A stretch of DNA of 64,000 bases from an uncultured Lachnospiraceae bacterium (GTDB lineage: Bacteria; Bacillota; Clostridia; Lachnospirales; Lachnospiraceae): contig CAJTOV010000004.1 in the NCBI GenBank assembly GCA_910577765.1, positions 1 through 64,000 on the forward strand, read 5' to 3'. The number at the start of each line of letters is the position of its first letter. Position 1 is the first letter of the stretch. Below are positions 1 to 10,564 of the stretch, piece by piece. The notes below the pieces were generated by a model. The model had not been told where the DNA came from. It worked only from the letters and a program-made list of their open reading frames with translations, and did not search any database. The position numbers and the translations under genes are program-made.

Positions 1-1
1 C

Positions 2-511
2 TCTGCGGATTTTGATTATGCACAAAATCTGTATTTCTCAGACCAGGCGGTCTGTCACGCCAGGAAGGCCCTGGCTCAGGGAGCAACCATTGTTACGGAT
101 ACGAATATGGCGGCAGCAGGTATCAACAAGAAGGCCCTGGAAAGGCTGGGAGGTTCCGTCCGCTGCTTTATGGCTGAGGAGGAGACCGCCCGGGAGGCAA
201 AGGCAAGAGGGATTACCCGGGCAGCCGTCAGTATGGAATATGCGGCTGCTCTTAAAGGCCCCCTCATCTTTGCCATCGGCAATGCCCCTACTGCCCTGAT
301 CCGTCTTTATGAGCTGATCCGGGAGGGGAAGGCAGAGCCGGCCTTTATCATCGGCGCTCCGGTAGGCTTTGTCAATGTGATTGAGGCCAAGGAACTGATC
401 CGGACAGCCGGAATTCCCTGCATCATCGCCCGGGGCAGGAAAGGCGGCAGCAATATCGCTGCAGCTATCTGCAATGCCATCGTAAAGCTTCAGACAGCAG
501 AAGTGAAGTAA
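2..511 (+). CDS. cbiC: Cobalt-precorrin-8 methylmutase (CbiC/CobH), 5' end outside window
   Basis: The frame is open from the first bases and reads through to TAA at 509-511, so only the last ~169 residues are present. CbiC moves the C-11 methyl group to C-12 on the corrin ring during anaerobic cobalamin synthesis, in the cytoplasm. Visible family landmarks are TDTNMAAAGINK, IGNAPTAL, the glycine-rich IIGAPVGFVNVIEAKE, and the C-terminal GRKGGSNIAAAICNA. It presumably ends a cobalamin operon to the left. A fragment of an unrelated amidohydrolase follows directly, which suggests a rearrangement just after this gene. The family assignment is firm; the length and start cannot be judged. Confidence 0.9.
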   Translation, partial: SADFDYAQNLYFSDQAVCHARKALAQGATIVTDTNMAAAGINKKALERLGGSVRCFMAEEETAREAKARGITRAAVSMEYAAALKGPLIFAIGNAPTALIRLYELIREGKAEPAFIIGAPVGFVNVIEAKELIRTAGIPCIIARGRKGGSNIAAAICNAIVKLQTAEVK

Positions 512-512
512 C

Positions 513-905
513 AGTCCAGACACGCTCTGGGCCAGGATCCGTTATGGACAACGGATTGAAGGGAAGATTCCGGCTATCCGTCTCAATGATCTTCTGATGG
601 AGAAGGCAGAGCTTATAGGCGCGCCAAACCGGAAGGCCCCACGGAGGAAGACCGGCTCCACTGATTTTGCCAACGTGATGCACCAGATTCCGGGTGCTTG
701 TATCCGTGTGGCTTTTGTACCTGAGGGGACTTCATCCCATTCCCAGGATTATATAGACGCAGGGAAAAGTGCCAGAGCCCATGAAGCGGTTCTCTATGGA
801 GCGAAGATTCTGGCAGCAGCGGCACTGGATCTGATCGAACAGCCTGGAGTACTCGCCCAGGTGAAGGAGGACTTCAAAAAAAATCAGGGTAAGTGTGAAC
901 AGTGA
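513..905 (+). pseudogene. C-terminal remnant of an M20-family amidohydrolase
   Basis: An open frame of about 130 codons begins right after cbiC and ends with TGA at 903-905. Its end carries the M20 metallopeptidase/amidohydrolase C-terminal signature GSTDFANVMHQIPG, followed by VPEGTSSHSQ and DAGKSARAHEAVLYGAKILA, as in p-aminobenzoyl-glutamate hydrolase relatives. These enzymes are normally about 380-400 residues, so the catalytic N-terminal two thirds is missing. No convincing start lies near the junction; ATG at 597 would give only 102 residues. I read it as a decayed gene left by a deletion or recombination. A separately translated fragment is possible but unlikely to be active. Confidence 0.7.
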
Positions 906-958
906 CTGAACTGTTACACCTGAACTGTTACCGGGATATTGCCAATATGAACTTACTC

Positions 959-987
959 TTGCTTTTTCTGACAAATATAATTATAAT
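959..987 (+). promoter_or_regulatory. Sigma-A-type promoter for relA/spoT
   Basis: TTGCTT at 959-964 and a consensus TATAAT at 982-987 are separated by 17 bases, ending 37 bases before the chosen relA start. Just upstream (908-931) the decamer GAACTGTTAC occurs twice; this motif recurs in other intergenic regions of the window and could be an operator. Confidence 0.75.
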
Positions 988-1024
988 GTAGAAATAACTA
1001 TGCTCAGAAAAGGTGGCTTTTTCT

Positions 1025-3304
<2,280 letters not shown>

Positions 3305-3340
3305 CCGGAAGATATATATAGAAGCGGGAGAGGAAAACAC

Positions 3341-3997
3341 ATGACCGAACATGAATTCCGGATTAAAACCTGGGTGCTGGGGATGGTCAGCACCAACTGT
3401 TATCTGGTATACAACGACAAAACCAGAAAAGGAGTTATCATTGATCCGGCGGACAATGGGGAGTACCTGATCCGGAAGCTGGAAGAGCTGGGAATTGCGC
3501 CGGAGGCAGTGCTTCTGACCCACGGGCATTTTGACCATATTCTGGCAGTGAAGGAGCTTCAGGCACAATACAACTGTCCGGTCTATGCAGGGAAGGAGGA
3601 GGACGCCCTGCTGCAGGATGCGTCCCTGAACTTAAGCGGCACCATGGGCACGGACCATTTGTCAGTCAGCGCCGATGAACTGGTGCGGGACGGCCAGACC
3701 CTGGAGCTGGCCGGCTTTACCTGGAAGGTGCTGGAGACCCCGGGCCATACCCGGGGATCAGTGTGCTACTATATTCCCGGGGAGGATGTGCTGGTCAGCG
3801 GGGATACCCTGTTTGCCGAGTCCCTGGGCAGAACCGATCTGCCTACAGGAAGTATGCGGGAGATCATAAGCTCCATTACCGGAAAGCTTCTGGTACTGCC
3901 GGAGGATACCATGGTCTACCCGGGACATGGGGACCCGACCACCATCGGACACGAGAAACAGTACAATCCGGTGGCTGTGTACCGCGGCAGGCGCTGA
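3341..3997 (+). CDS. MBL-fold metallo-hydrolase (glyoxalase II-like, YcbL type)
   Basis: A 218-residue cytoplasmic metallo-beta-lactamase-fold hydrolase. The metal-binding THGHFDHI motif, a second histidine in ETPGHTRGSV, the aspartate in SGDTLF and a final histidine in YPGHGDPTTIG are all present. This short form lacks the C-terminal substrate domain of true glyoxalase II and resembles YcbL-type thioester hydrolases, so the physiological substrate is unknown. GAGAGGAAAA precedes ATG 3341. The order rel - MBL - hemZ is common in Clostridia and suggests co-transcription rather than a shared pathway. Confidence 0.88.
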   Translation: MTEHEFRIKTWVLGMVSTNCYLVYNDKTRKGVIIDPADNGEYLIRKLEELGIAPEAVLLTHGHFDHILAVKELQAQYNCPVYAGKEEDALLQDASLNLSGTMGTDHLSVSADELVRDGQTLELAGFTWKVLETPGHTRGSVCYYIPGEDVLVSGDTLFAESLGRTDLPTGSMREIISSITGKLLVLPEDTMVYPGHGDPTTIGHEKQYNPVAVYRGRR

Positions 3998-4059
3998 CAT
4001 ACCGGCCAGACAGAGAAGAAGAGCACAGAACCATGGAACCGGGGGTAAGGGATAAGAGG

Positions 4060-5511
4060 ATGATCGGAATCATATTAAATGACAACGGATATGAACAGGA
4101 TATCCGGGAACTGCTGATGGCATTTTTCCCCGGAGAGCCCTTTGTGCACCAGCGCCAGGAAGGGCTGGAGGTATGTGTGGAGGGGACGGTTCAGGAGGAC
4201 CGGCTGGGATTCTCCCTGGAGGTATGCTCCAGGGAACCGGCATGCTGTATCCGCCGCCGGATTCCGGTGGACTATGACTGCCGTCCGGAAGCCAAGAACC
4301 GGATCAAGCAGGAGCTTTACCGGATTTTGTCGGAGATCACCGGCCGGCAGCTTCCCTGGGGGAGCCTGACCGGCATCCGTCCTGTGAAGATCGCCATGAC
4401 CAGACTGGAAGAAGGCTGTCCGGAGGAGGCTGTCCGCCTCTATATGAAGGACACCTACTTTGCCAGCCATGGGAAAATCGACTTAAGCATTGAGATCGCC
4501 AGACGGGAGCGGCAGCTTCTGGCAGACCTGGATTATGAGAAGGGCTACAGCCTATATGTGGGGATTCCCTTCTGTCCCACCACCTGCCTTTACTGCTCCT
4601 TCACCTCCTTTCCCATCGGTAAGTGGAAGGGAAAGACCGGGCTTTATCTGGATGCCCTGGAGAAGGAGCTGGATTATGTGGCCGGGAAGCGGGGCGGCCA
4701 GGGACCGGACACGGTCTACATAGGCGGAGGCACCCCCACCTCCCTGGAGCCGGAGGATTTGCGGCGGCTTTTGGGAAAGCTGCGGTCTGCCTTTGATTTC
4801 TCCGGGGTAAGGGAGTTCACCGTGGAGGCCGGACGCCCGGACAGTATCACAGCGGACAAGCTGCGGGTGCTGCGGGACTTTGGGGTCACCCGGATTTCCA
4901 TTAATCCACAGACCATGAAGCAGGAGACCCTGGAGCTGATCGGCCGCCGCCACAGTGTGGAGGATGTGCGCCGTCAGTTTCACCTGGCCAGGGAGCTGGG
5001 CTTTGACAACATCAATATGGACCTGATCATCGGTCTGCCGGAGGAAGGGCTTTCCGATGTCCAGGCCACCATGGAGGCAATTGCCGCCCTGGGGCCGGAC
5101 AGTATTACGGTCCATTCCCTGGCCATCAAGCGGGCCGCCAGGCTCAACACCATGAAGGAGGTCTACAAGGATTTAAAGATCACCGGCACCCAGGAGATGA
5201 TTGATCTGACCGCAGACTATGCCCGCAGGATGGGGCTGGAGCCCTACTATCTGTACCGGCAGAAGAACATGGCCGGGAACTTTGAAAACGTAGGCTACGC
5301 GGCGCCGGGAAAGGCCTGCATCTACAATGTGCTGATTATGGAGGAGAAGCAGACCATTATAGGCTGCGGCGCCGGGACCACCACCAAGCGGGTGATCCCC
5401 GGGGAGAACCGGATCGAACGGTGCGAGAATGTGAAAGAGGTGGCCCAGTACATAGAGCGGATTGATGAGATGATCGGACGGAAGGAAACGCTGTTTGGCT
5501 GTAACCGTTGA
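4060..5511 (+). CDS. hemZ: Oxygen-independent coproporphyrinogen III oxidase-like radical SAM protein HemZ
   Basis: A 483-residue radical SAM protein. The FCPTTCLYC cluster (cysteines near 172, 176 and 179) binds the 4Fe-4S centre, and the GGGTPT and NMDLIIGLPEEG motifs are typical of the HemN/HemZ family. HemZ is annotated as coproporphyrinogen dehydrogenase, but many clostridial homologues have unproven activity and some relatives are heme chaperones. The N-terminal ~150 residues match the HemZ-specific extension. The frame is open far upstream into the MBL gene. ATG 4060 is preferred because TAAGGG lies about 8 bases before it; ATG 4033 is the alternative. A strong terminator follows 39 bases after the stop. 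Confidence 0.88.
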   Translation: MIGIILNDNGYEQDIRELLMAFFPGEPFVHQRQEGLEVCVEGTVQEDRLGFSLEVCSREPACCIRRRIPVDYDCRPEAKNRIKQELYRILSEITGRQLPWGSLTGIRPVKIAMTRLEEGCPEEAVRLYMKDTYFASHGKIDLSIEIARRERQLLADLDYEKGYSLYVGIPFCPTTCLYCSFTSFPIGKWKGKTGLYLDALEKELDYVAGKRGGQGPDTVYIGGGTPTSLEPEDLRRLLGKLRSAFDFSGVREFTVEAGRPDSITADKLRVLRDFGVTRISINPQTMKQETLELIGRRHSVEDVRRQFHLARELGFDNINMDLIIGLPEEGLSDVQATMEAIAALGPDSITVHSLAIKRAARLNTMKEVYKDLKITGTQEMIDLTADYARRMGLEPYYLYRQKNMAGNFENVGYAAPGKACIYNVLIMEEKQTIIGCGAGTTTKRVIPGENRIERCENVKEVAQYIERIDEMIGRKETLFGCNR

Positions 5512-5549
5512 GATACCCCCTGAACGGTTGCGTCTGGCAGCATATAAGG

Positions 5550-5599
5550 AAAGCAGTGAACATGATTTTCAGTGAGGAAATCGGTTCACTGCTTTTTTT
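5550..5599 (+). terminator. Rho-independent terminator after hemZ
   Basis: AAAGCAGTGAAC (5550-5561) is perfectly complementary to GTTCACTGCTTT (5584-5595), and the stem runs into seven T residues. It closes the relA-MBL-hemZ transcription unit. Confidence 0.9.
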
Positions 5600-5957
5600 G
5601 CGCCCAAATCAAAAACCCAAAAAAAACTTTGGTAATTGTCCCGGAACTGGAAAAAAGGGTTATTGGTAATTTTTTGACGGGGATACTATAATAAACATAA
5701 AGTTTTGTACATTATGCCAAAGAATGTGGGGGAACAATCGGTAAATTCGTAACAATTCAGATAGGGCATCTTCTTGCCCCCGAAAAGCATCGGGGACAAG
5801 AAGCTTCGGGCGTCAGCCCGATACCAAATCTTGCGAGAAAGCACTTATGCAAGCCAGAAAACGCGTCACTGGCGCGTTTTTGGCATGCTGGGCAACAAAA
5901 GCGAGTTTGCAACACACTTTCTCACAAGATTTGCTGCCCGTCTGAATGGTTCCGTTA
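5600..5957. other. Intergenic region with a nested hairpin element
   Basis: 358 bases with no credible gene between the hemZ terminator and the end of the PilZ gene. The part 5600-5765 is AT-rich with no clear signal. The part 5770-5945 is GC-rich and packed with inverted repeats, described in the next entry. A 76-codon open frame on the plus strand across the hairpins (5774-6004) has no family features and is not called. Confidence 0.6.
5770..5932 (-). other. Multi-hairpin repeat element, possible structured RNA on the minus strand
   Basis: Four helices can be drawn: 5770-5783 with 5790-5803, 5806-5811 with 5816-5821, an enclosing helix 5826-5841 with 5917-5932, and an inner stem 5853-5865 with 5873-5884. 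The first and third helices each have one imperfect pair. It is C-A on the plus strand but becomes G-U on the minus strand, so the RNA would fold better in the direction of the adjacent PilZ gene, just behind its stop codon. The inner part shares TGCAAGCC with the repeat at 14320-14420, so a mobile palindromic repeat is the main alternative. Confidence 0.4.
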
Positions 5958-6581
5958 TTACAGATCATCATCCACTACCACCATCTGCTTCTGCAGCTTC
6001 TTGAATACAAAGGAACGGATGGCCGCATCCGCTCCGTCGGTCAGGTTCAGAAAGCAGCACCCATAGCCGTACCGGCCATTGGCCTCCGGCTTGGCCCGCA
6101 GGGCCATGACCTCAAAGTGCCGCATCAGGGAACGGAACCGGTAATCAAAGCTGATCACGGAATCCGGTTCAAGAATCTGCCGGGTCACCAGATAGATGCC
6201 GCCGGCGCTGAGATTGCTGATGGTGCCGTAGAAGCTGCCGTACTTGGGGGAGAAAAAGGGTGTCTCAATATGCACATTGACCCGCACGTCCTTCTGGCGC
6301 TGGACCACGTCATTGACCCCCTGGATATCACAGTCCGCCATCATCAGTTCCGGGTTCTTGGGATAGGCAGGGTTCCGGCGCACTACCAGGGTACACATGG
6401 TCCGAACCACCCCGGCCAGCTCGTCATAGAAGTTCACCTTGGCCTTGAACTTGGCTTCCCGGATATTGGTTTCCTTCAGATAAAGAGTCACGGTCTCCGC
6501 ATAATGAACCACACGGGCCTCAGAAAGTTTCTCACCTTTCAGGTTATATATAATGCACTTGTTGCACTTTTTCAGCACCAT
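5958..6581 (-). CDS. PilZ-domain c-di-GMP receptor (YcgR/YpfB-like flagellar brake candidate)
   Basis: A 207-residue cytoplasmic protein. Its C-terminal half carries the PilZ signature: RQKDVRV (an RxxxR motif, about residues 95-101) followed by ISNLSAGG (an N/DxSxxG motif). These are the two c-di-GMP-contacting elements. The N-terminal half resembles the YcgR-N/YpfB region that links c-di-GMP binding to the flagellar motor. A strong GGAGGAGGA precedes the ATG at 6581. It is transcribed away from the adjacent flagellar operon. A role in slowing the motor when c-di-GMP rises is inferred from family and location; the ligand residues are seen directly. Confidence 0.85.
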   Translation of the reverse strand: MVLKKCNKCIIYNLKGEKLSEARVVHYAETVTLYLKETNIREAKFKAKVNFYDELAGVVRTMCTLVVRRNPAYPKNPELMMADCDIQGVNDVVQRQKDVRVNVHIETPFFSPKYGSFYGTISNLSAGGIYLVTRQILEPDSVISFDYRFRSLMRHFEVMALRAKPEANGRYGYGCCFLNLTDGADAAIRSFVFKKLQKQMVVVDDDL

Positions 6582-6996
6582 AAATGTATCCTCCTCCGAT
6601 TCCGTGTCATTAGTATAACACAGAATGCATAAAAAATGAAGAACAAATTCGCAATAGTTCTGATACCTTTGGAGGGTAAAAACTTCCGTTAAAAGGGCGA
6701 AACCGTATAAATTTCATGGGGGGGGGTAAATGGTAACAAGATGCATGTGGAAAGCTATGGAAAATATAATTTTAACTTGAATTCTGTTCTTATAAGTGCT
6801 AGAATAGTAAAGAACTGACCGTCCGTTTGTTTGCGGTGCCTTTATAGACACGAATCGACATAATAACCACAGGATCGACACAGACTGCGGACATGGCCTA
6901 TGGCAGCAGGATTCTCACCCGGAACCTTCTGTCATGAAATATGAACAGGTTACTTCCCTGACGGTTAAGCCGGGATCAGGGGACCGGTGACAGAAT
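6582..6996. other. Intergenic region between the divergent PilZ gene and the flagellar operon
   Basis: 415 bases without a credible gene. It contains the start-side region of the PilZ gene, a G-tract near 6718-6726, a good plus-strand promoter at 6777-6805 and then about 190 bases of apparent untranslated leader before the first operon gene. I looked for a GEMM-type c-di-GMP riboswitch core, which some clostridial flagellar leaders carry, and did not recognise one. Confidence 0.6.
6777..6805 (+). promoter_or_regulatory. Sigma-A-type promoter at the head of the fla/che operon
   Basis: TTGAAT (6777-6782) and TAGAAT (6800-6805) are spaced by 17 bases. It is the only good vegetative promoter seen before the long plus-strand flagellar operon and leaves a leader of about 190 bases before the 3D-domain gene. 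Confidence 0.6.
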
Positions 6997-7932
6997 GTGG
7001 GTGGCAAAGTGGAGAGACAAGAGTGGGACCAGCTTCCGGGAATGTGGGAGTCTGGGAAGGTGATTGGAAGGACAGCTGGGAATGACGGAATTCAACGGGT
7101 AAGAAGAGCCAGAGAGCGTTACAGCAGAGAGCGGAACAGCCGCAGAATTGCAGGGAAACACTGTGTGGTCCCCTGCGCACTGTTATGTGTGCTGGTTTCC
7201 TTTGCCGTATCGCTGGAAGGCGCCGGGCAGGCATCGGCAGCTCCGGAGACGGATACGCTGATTGCGGAGTTTCCCCAGTCTCCCGGCCAGTATGCAGCCT
7301 CCGGAGACCTTCCGGGCCCCGGAGCCATGCAGGAACCGGGAGACTTCCAGGCACCCGGGACCATGCAGGGGGCAGGAACCATCCAGGCGCCCGGTTCCGT
7401 CCGGGATACGGACGGAGGACAGCCGCCGGAGGCAGGAAGCTGTTCCGGGCCGCCTGCGTCCGGGGATTCCCCCCAGCTTGCCGGACCACCGCAGACATCT
7501 GCGGCTGTCCAGGGGCCTGTAGGGCAGGCCCCGCGTATGGAAAGTCCCTCCGGTATCCCTGAGACCCTTACCCAGGCAGAGGCGGTTTCTGCCGCCGGGG
7601 AGGACCCGAAGCTGGAAGCAGATCCGGCCGGAAGTACATACACATCCCTGGGAACCTTTGAGATTACCGGCTATTGCAGCTGTGACAAATGCTGCGGTGT
7701 CAAGGAAGTGAAACTGACCAAGAGCGAGACCGTACCCCGCTCCTCCCACACGGTAGCCACAGATCTGGCGGTGCTTCCCATGGGGACACGGATCATGATT
7801 GACGGGGTGATTTACCAGGTGGAGGATACAGGCAAGGCGATCCGGGGGCGGATGGTGGATATTTATTTTGACAGTCACCAGGAAGCCCTGGAGTTCGGAA
7901 GACAGCAGAAAACCGTATATCTCGTAGAATGA
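6997..7932 (+). CDS. Exported 3D-domain protein (putative wall hydrolase-like)
   Basis: Up to 311 residues. A hydrophobic stretch near residues 55-75 (PCALLCVLVSFAVSL) probably directs membrane export. It is followed by a long low-complexity Pro/Gly/Ala/Gln-rich linker with repeated APG, PGT and MQ units. The C-terminal ~100 residues form a 3D domain: TGYCSCDKCCGV, VATDLAVLPMGT, YQVEDTGKAIRGRMVDIYF. This double-psi barrel carries the three aspartates and is found in YocH, Rpf-type and MltA-related wall enzymes. It lies just ahead of flgB, so a role in opening the wall for the rod is possible. The start is uncertain: GTG 6997 is the longest, with ATG 7042 and GTG 7060 as alternatives. Confidence 0.75.
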   Translation: MGGKVERQEWDQLPGMWESGKVIGRTAGNDGIQRVRRARERYSRERNSRRIAGKHCVVPCALLCVLVSFAVSLEGAGQASAAPETDTLIAEFPQSPGQYAASGDLPGPGAMQEPGDFQAPGTMQGAGTIQAPGSVRDTDGGQPPEAGSCSGPPASGDSPQLAGPPQTSAAVQGPVGQAPRMESPSGIPETLTQAEAVSAAGEDPKLEADPAGSTYTSLGTFEITGYCSCDKCCGVKEVKLTKSETVPRSSHTVATDLAVLPMGTRIMIDGVIYQVEDTGKAIRGRMVDIYFDSHQEALEFGRQQKTVYLVE

Positions 7933-7982
7933 CCGCCGGGAGTCTCCTTCCGGCGCTGTACGATTTTAAAGCGCGAAAGCAC

Positions 7983-8016
7983 ATATGCGGTACCGGGGCG
8001 GGCCCGGTCTGCATAT
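7983..8016 (+). other. GC-rich hairpin before flgB
   Basis: ATATGC and ACCGGG on the left pair with CCCGGT and GCATAT on the right, giving a two-part stem with short internal loops. No T-tract follows, so it is not an obvious terminator. It could be an mRNA processing or stability element. Confidence 0.4.
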
Positions 8017-8042
8017 ACTGGCTGGGAAACGAAGATACAAAT

Positions 8043-8069
8043 ACAGATTCATGTTTATGATGAATCTGT
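8043..8069 (+). other. Hairpin in the flgB leader (weak terminator/attenuator candidate)
   Basis: ACAGATTCAT (8043-8052) pairs perfectly with ATGAATCTGT (8060-8069) around a 7-base loop and is followed only by TTC. It sits 34 bases before the flgB start and might tune read-through from the 3D-domain gene into the flagellar genes. Confidence 0.4.
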
Positions 8070-8103
8070 TTCAAAGAATAAAAAGAAAGGATGGAACATC
8101 CGT

Positions 8104-8493
8104 ATGTCGCAGTTTTATGGGAATGGCATCGCTCTCAACGAGAAGGTGCTGGATTATCTCTGGGGACGCCAGACGGTTACCCTCAACAACATTGTCAACG
8201 TAGACACACCAGGCTTTAAGTCCCAGTATCTGACCTTTGAGGAGGCTCTGGGGGAGAAACTGCGCAGGGCCAGTGCCGCAGGCAGACCGGCCAGGGATGT
8301 AGGCAGGGCAATTGACGGATCCAGAATCAGCCTTCATACCACCTGGAACGAGTCCAGCCGTCTGGACGGCAACAACGTGGACATGGACCAGGAGCAGGTG
8401 CAGCTGGTGCGTACGGTTCTGGAATACCAGTACATGGTCAATTCAGTAAGTAATGATCTGAGCCGGCTTTCCAGCGCGGCCAGAAGCTTCTAA
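8104..8493 (+). CDS. flgB: Flagellar proximal rod protein FlgB
   Basis: 129 residues, normal for FlgB. The N-terminal rod signature is visible as LNNIVNVDTPGFKSQ (about residues 27-41), and the C-terminal helix VQLVRTVLEYQYMVNSVSNDLSRL completes the rod-type coiled coil. FlgB forms the proximal rod on top of the MS ring and is exported by the flagellar type III system. AAAGAAAGG lies upstream of ATG 8104. The usual partner flgC is not next to it; fliE follows directly and flgC sits about 13 kb downstream. Confidence 0.93.
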   Translation: MSQFYGNGIALNEKVLDYLWGRQTVTLNNIVNVDTPGFKSQYLTFEEALGEKLRRASAAGRPARDVGRAIDGSRISLHTTWNESSRLDGNNVDMDQEQVQLVRTVLEYQYMVNSVSNDLSRLSSAARSF

Positions 8494-8513
8494 GGAAAGG
8501 GAAGGACAGAGAT

Positions 8514-8828
8514 ATGGAACAGCTCAGCTTTATCACACCCATTAAGCCCTGGGAGCCGGTAGGCGACCTGCTGGCCCAGCAGAAGATTACCACACGCGGA
8601 AGCGAGGCGGCGCTTTTCCGGGATGTATTTAAGAATGCCATTCAACAGGTGCAGGATGCCCAGGCGGACGTGGAGACCAAACAGTATCTCCTGGCCACCG
8701 GGCGTCTGGATGATGCACACAGTCTGCCGATTGCGGAAGCCAAGGCGGCGCTTAGCGTGGATATGCTGATATCCCTGCGAAATAAGACGATTGAATCCTA
8801 TAATGAACTGTTGAAAATGAGTGTATAA
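8514..8828 (+). CDS. fliE: Flagellar hook-basal body complex protein FliE
   Basis: 104 residues. FliE joins the MS ring to the proximal rod. The family region is seen at FRDVFKNAIQQVQDAQADVETKQYLLATG, and the C-terminal motif HSLPIAEAKAALSVDMLISLRNKTIESYNELLKM is nearly canonical (EAxxAxxxMxxxxxVRNKxxxAYxEIMxM). GGAAAGGGAAGG lies a few bases before the ATG. It is tightly linked to flgB (20 bases) and fliF (38 bases). Confidence 0.93.
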   Translation: MEQLSFITPIKPWEPVGDLLAQQKITTRGSEAALFRDVFKNAIQQVQDAQADVETKQYLLATGRLDDAHSLPIAEAKAALSVDMLISLRNKTIESYNELLKMSV

Positions 8829-8866
8829 TATACAGTTTTTAGATACATAGAGCCGAGGTTGGAAAA

Positions 8867-10564
8867 GTGCAGAATTTAAAGGAACACTGGCAGAATCTGT
8901 CAGACAAAACCAAGAAATTGCTCATAGCGATTGTGGGAGGTACCATAGCAATCGCTATTTTGGCTGTAGCCGCTCTCAAGCTGACGGAGCAGAAAGACTA
9001 CAGCGTCCTGTTTACAGGACTGAACCAGGAGGAGGCCCAGCAGGTGGTTGCCCTTCTCCAGGAGCAGGGGTATCCGTACCGCTATGATGACCAGAACGGA
9101 GCCATCCACATGCCCAGCGGCACTGTGGACCAGGCCAGGGTCCAGATGCTCAGCGAGGGCTATCCCAAGAGTGGATTTACATATGACATGTACCGGAACA
9201 ATTCCGGTCTTATGACCACTGAGTCTGACAAGAAGCAGTATACCCGGTATGAGCTCCAGGACCGTCTGGGTGCCCAGATCCGCCTTTTTGAAGGGGTTCA
9301 GGATGCCAAGGTGACCATTGCCGAGGCCGGACAGCAGACCTACGCCCTGGGAGACGATACCAGCACGGAGGCTTCCGCCGCGGTAACGGTGACCATGAAG
9401 AAGGGCCAGACCTTAACCAGTGACCAGGCGGCTGCCATCAAGAACCTGATCAGCCGTTCCGTCCGGGGCATGACCTTTACCAGTGTGTCGGTTTTTGATG
9501 CAGAGACCATGACCGAAGTGGGCAGCGATGACGGCACCGGCGGCAGCGGGGAATACACGGAGCTGGTGACCCAGATCGAGAACCAGATCGCGGGTAATGT
9601 GCGCCGGGTTCTGGAGAAGCTATACGGCCAGGGAAAAGTAGCCGTGGCTGTCAAGGGAACCCTTAACACCGACAAACTGATCCAGGAGATTACCCGGTAC
9701 AATGTTCCTGAGAAGATTGACGAGGAAGACAAGACGGGGCTGCTCCAGCGGGAGGAGACCTCTTTTGAGAATTCCGGCACCACCGGCCAGGAAGCCGGCG
9801 GGGTGGCCGGTGCCGATGCCAATGCGGACACCCCCCGTTATACGGCCAACAACGGCGGCGGGGCAGTCAACGACAGCTATGCCAACGGCACTGCGGCCCG
9901 GGACTGGCTCTTTGATTCCATCCGGGAACAGCGCCAGGTGGATCCGGGAGTCCTGGAGAACACCACCATCGGCGTAGTCATTGATACGGACGATACCAGC
10001 ATTCCGGAACGGAACCTGATCAATCTGGTAGCCAATTCCGCAGGCATCAGCCAGGAAGAGGCAGCCGCCAAGATCACCATCATCCGGGCGCTGTCCGCGG
10101 AAAGCAAGGCCCAGGAAGATGTTCCCATTGTGACGCCTCCGACACAACCCGATGAGGATGAAGATACAGGGCTGCCGCTTCCGCTGATCATTGCCCTGAT
10201 TGCAGGCGGGATTCTGCTTCTGCTTCTCCTGCTGCTTCTGCTTACCCGCAGAAAACGCAGGAAGAAAGGGGAAGAGGAGGCTGCGGAGATCGAGGATACC
10301 GGGGAAGCTGCTGCATGGCCGGAAGCAGGCCAGGCTGAGGAGGCTCCGCCGGAGACCGAGGCAGTACGCCAGATCCTGGAAGAAGACGCTGAGATGGAAC
10401 AGAATGAGGAGATCCTCAATCTCCGTATGCAGCGCAGCCTGAAACTGAAACAGAATATCGGCGACTTTATTGAGCAGAACCCGCAGATTGCGGCGAAGCT
10501 GATGCAAAGCTGGCTGAGAGGGGAGGAAAGCGGCGGTGGCGAAGGCAGAAGAAAACACAAGTAA
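8867..10564 (+). CDS. fliF: Flagellar MS-ring protein FliF
   Basis: 565 residues, begun by GTG. It forms the membrane ring on which the rotor, rod and export gate assemble. Two membrane segments flank the periplasm-side ring-building domain: about residues 19-40 (LLIAIVGGTIAIAILAVAAL) and about 437-462 (LPLIIALIAGGILLLLL). Ring-building repeats include YSVLFTGLNQEEAQQVVALL and VTIAEAGQ. The cytoplasmic C-terminus is acidic and ends with a FliG-binding helix (ENPQIAAKLMQSWLRGE). Its last 29 bases overlap fliG, so translation is probably coupled. Confidence 0.95.
   Translation: MQNLKEHWQNLSDKTKKLLIAIVGGTIAIAILAVAALKLTEQKDYSVLFTGLNQEEAQQVVALLQEQGYPYRYDDQNGAIHMPSGTVDQARVQMLSEGYPKSGFTYDMYRNNSGLMTTESDKKQYTRYELQDRLGAQIRLFEGVQDAKVTIAEAGQQTYALGDDTSTEASAAVTVTMKKGQTLTSDQAAAIKNLISRSVRGMTFTSVSVFDAETMTEVGSDDGTGGSGEYTELVTQIENQIAGNVRRVLEKLYGQGKVAVAVKGTLNTDKLIQEITRYNVPEKIDEEDKTGLLQREETSFENSGTTGQEAGGVAGADANADTPRYTANNGGGAVNDSYANGTAARDWLFDSIREQRQVDPGVLENTTIGVVIDTDDTSIPERNLINLVANSAGISQEEAAAKITIIRALSAESKAQEDVPIVTPPTQPDEDEDTGLPLPLIIALIAGGILLLLLLLLLLTRRKRRKKGEEEAAEIEDTGEAAAWPEAGQAEEAPPETEAVRQILEEDAEMEQNEEILNLRMQRSLKLKQNIGDFIEQNPQIAAKLMQSWLRGEESGGGEGRRKHK

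Noticed and set aside
5946..6632. Plus-strand frame of 228 codons opposite the PilZ gene
   Set aside because: The minus-strand PilZ gene has the RxxxR and NxSxxG motifs and a strong ribosome binding site; the plus frame has neither.
6806..6996. Possible c-di-GMP riboswitch in the operon leader
   Set aside because: I searched for the GEMM-type core and did not find it; only unstructured leader sequence was evident.
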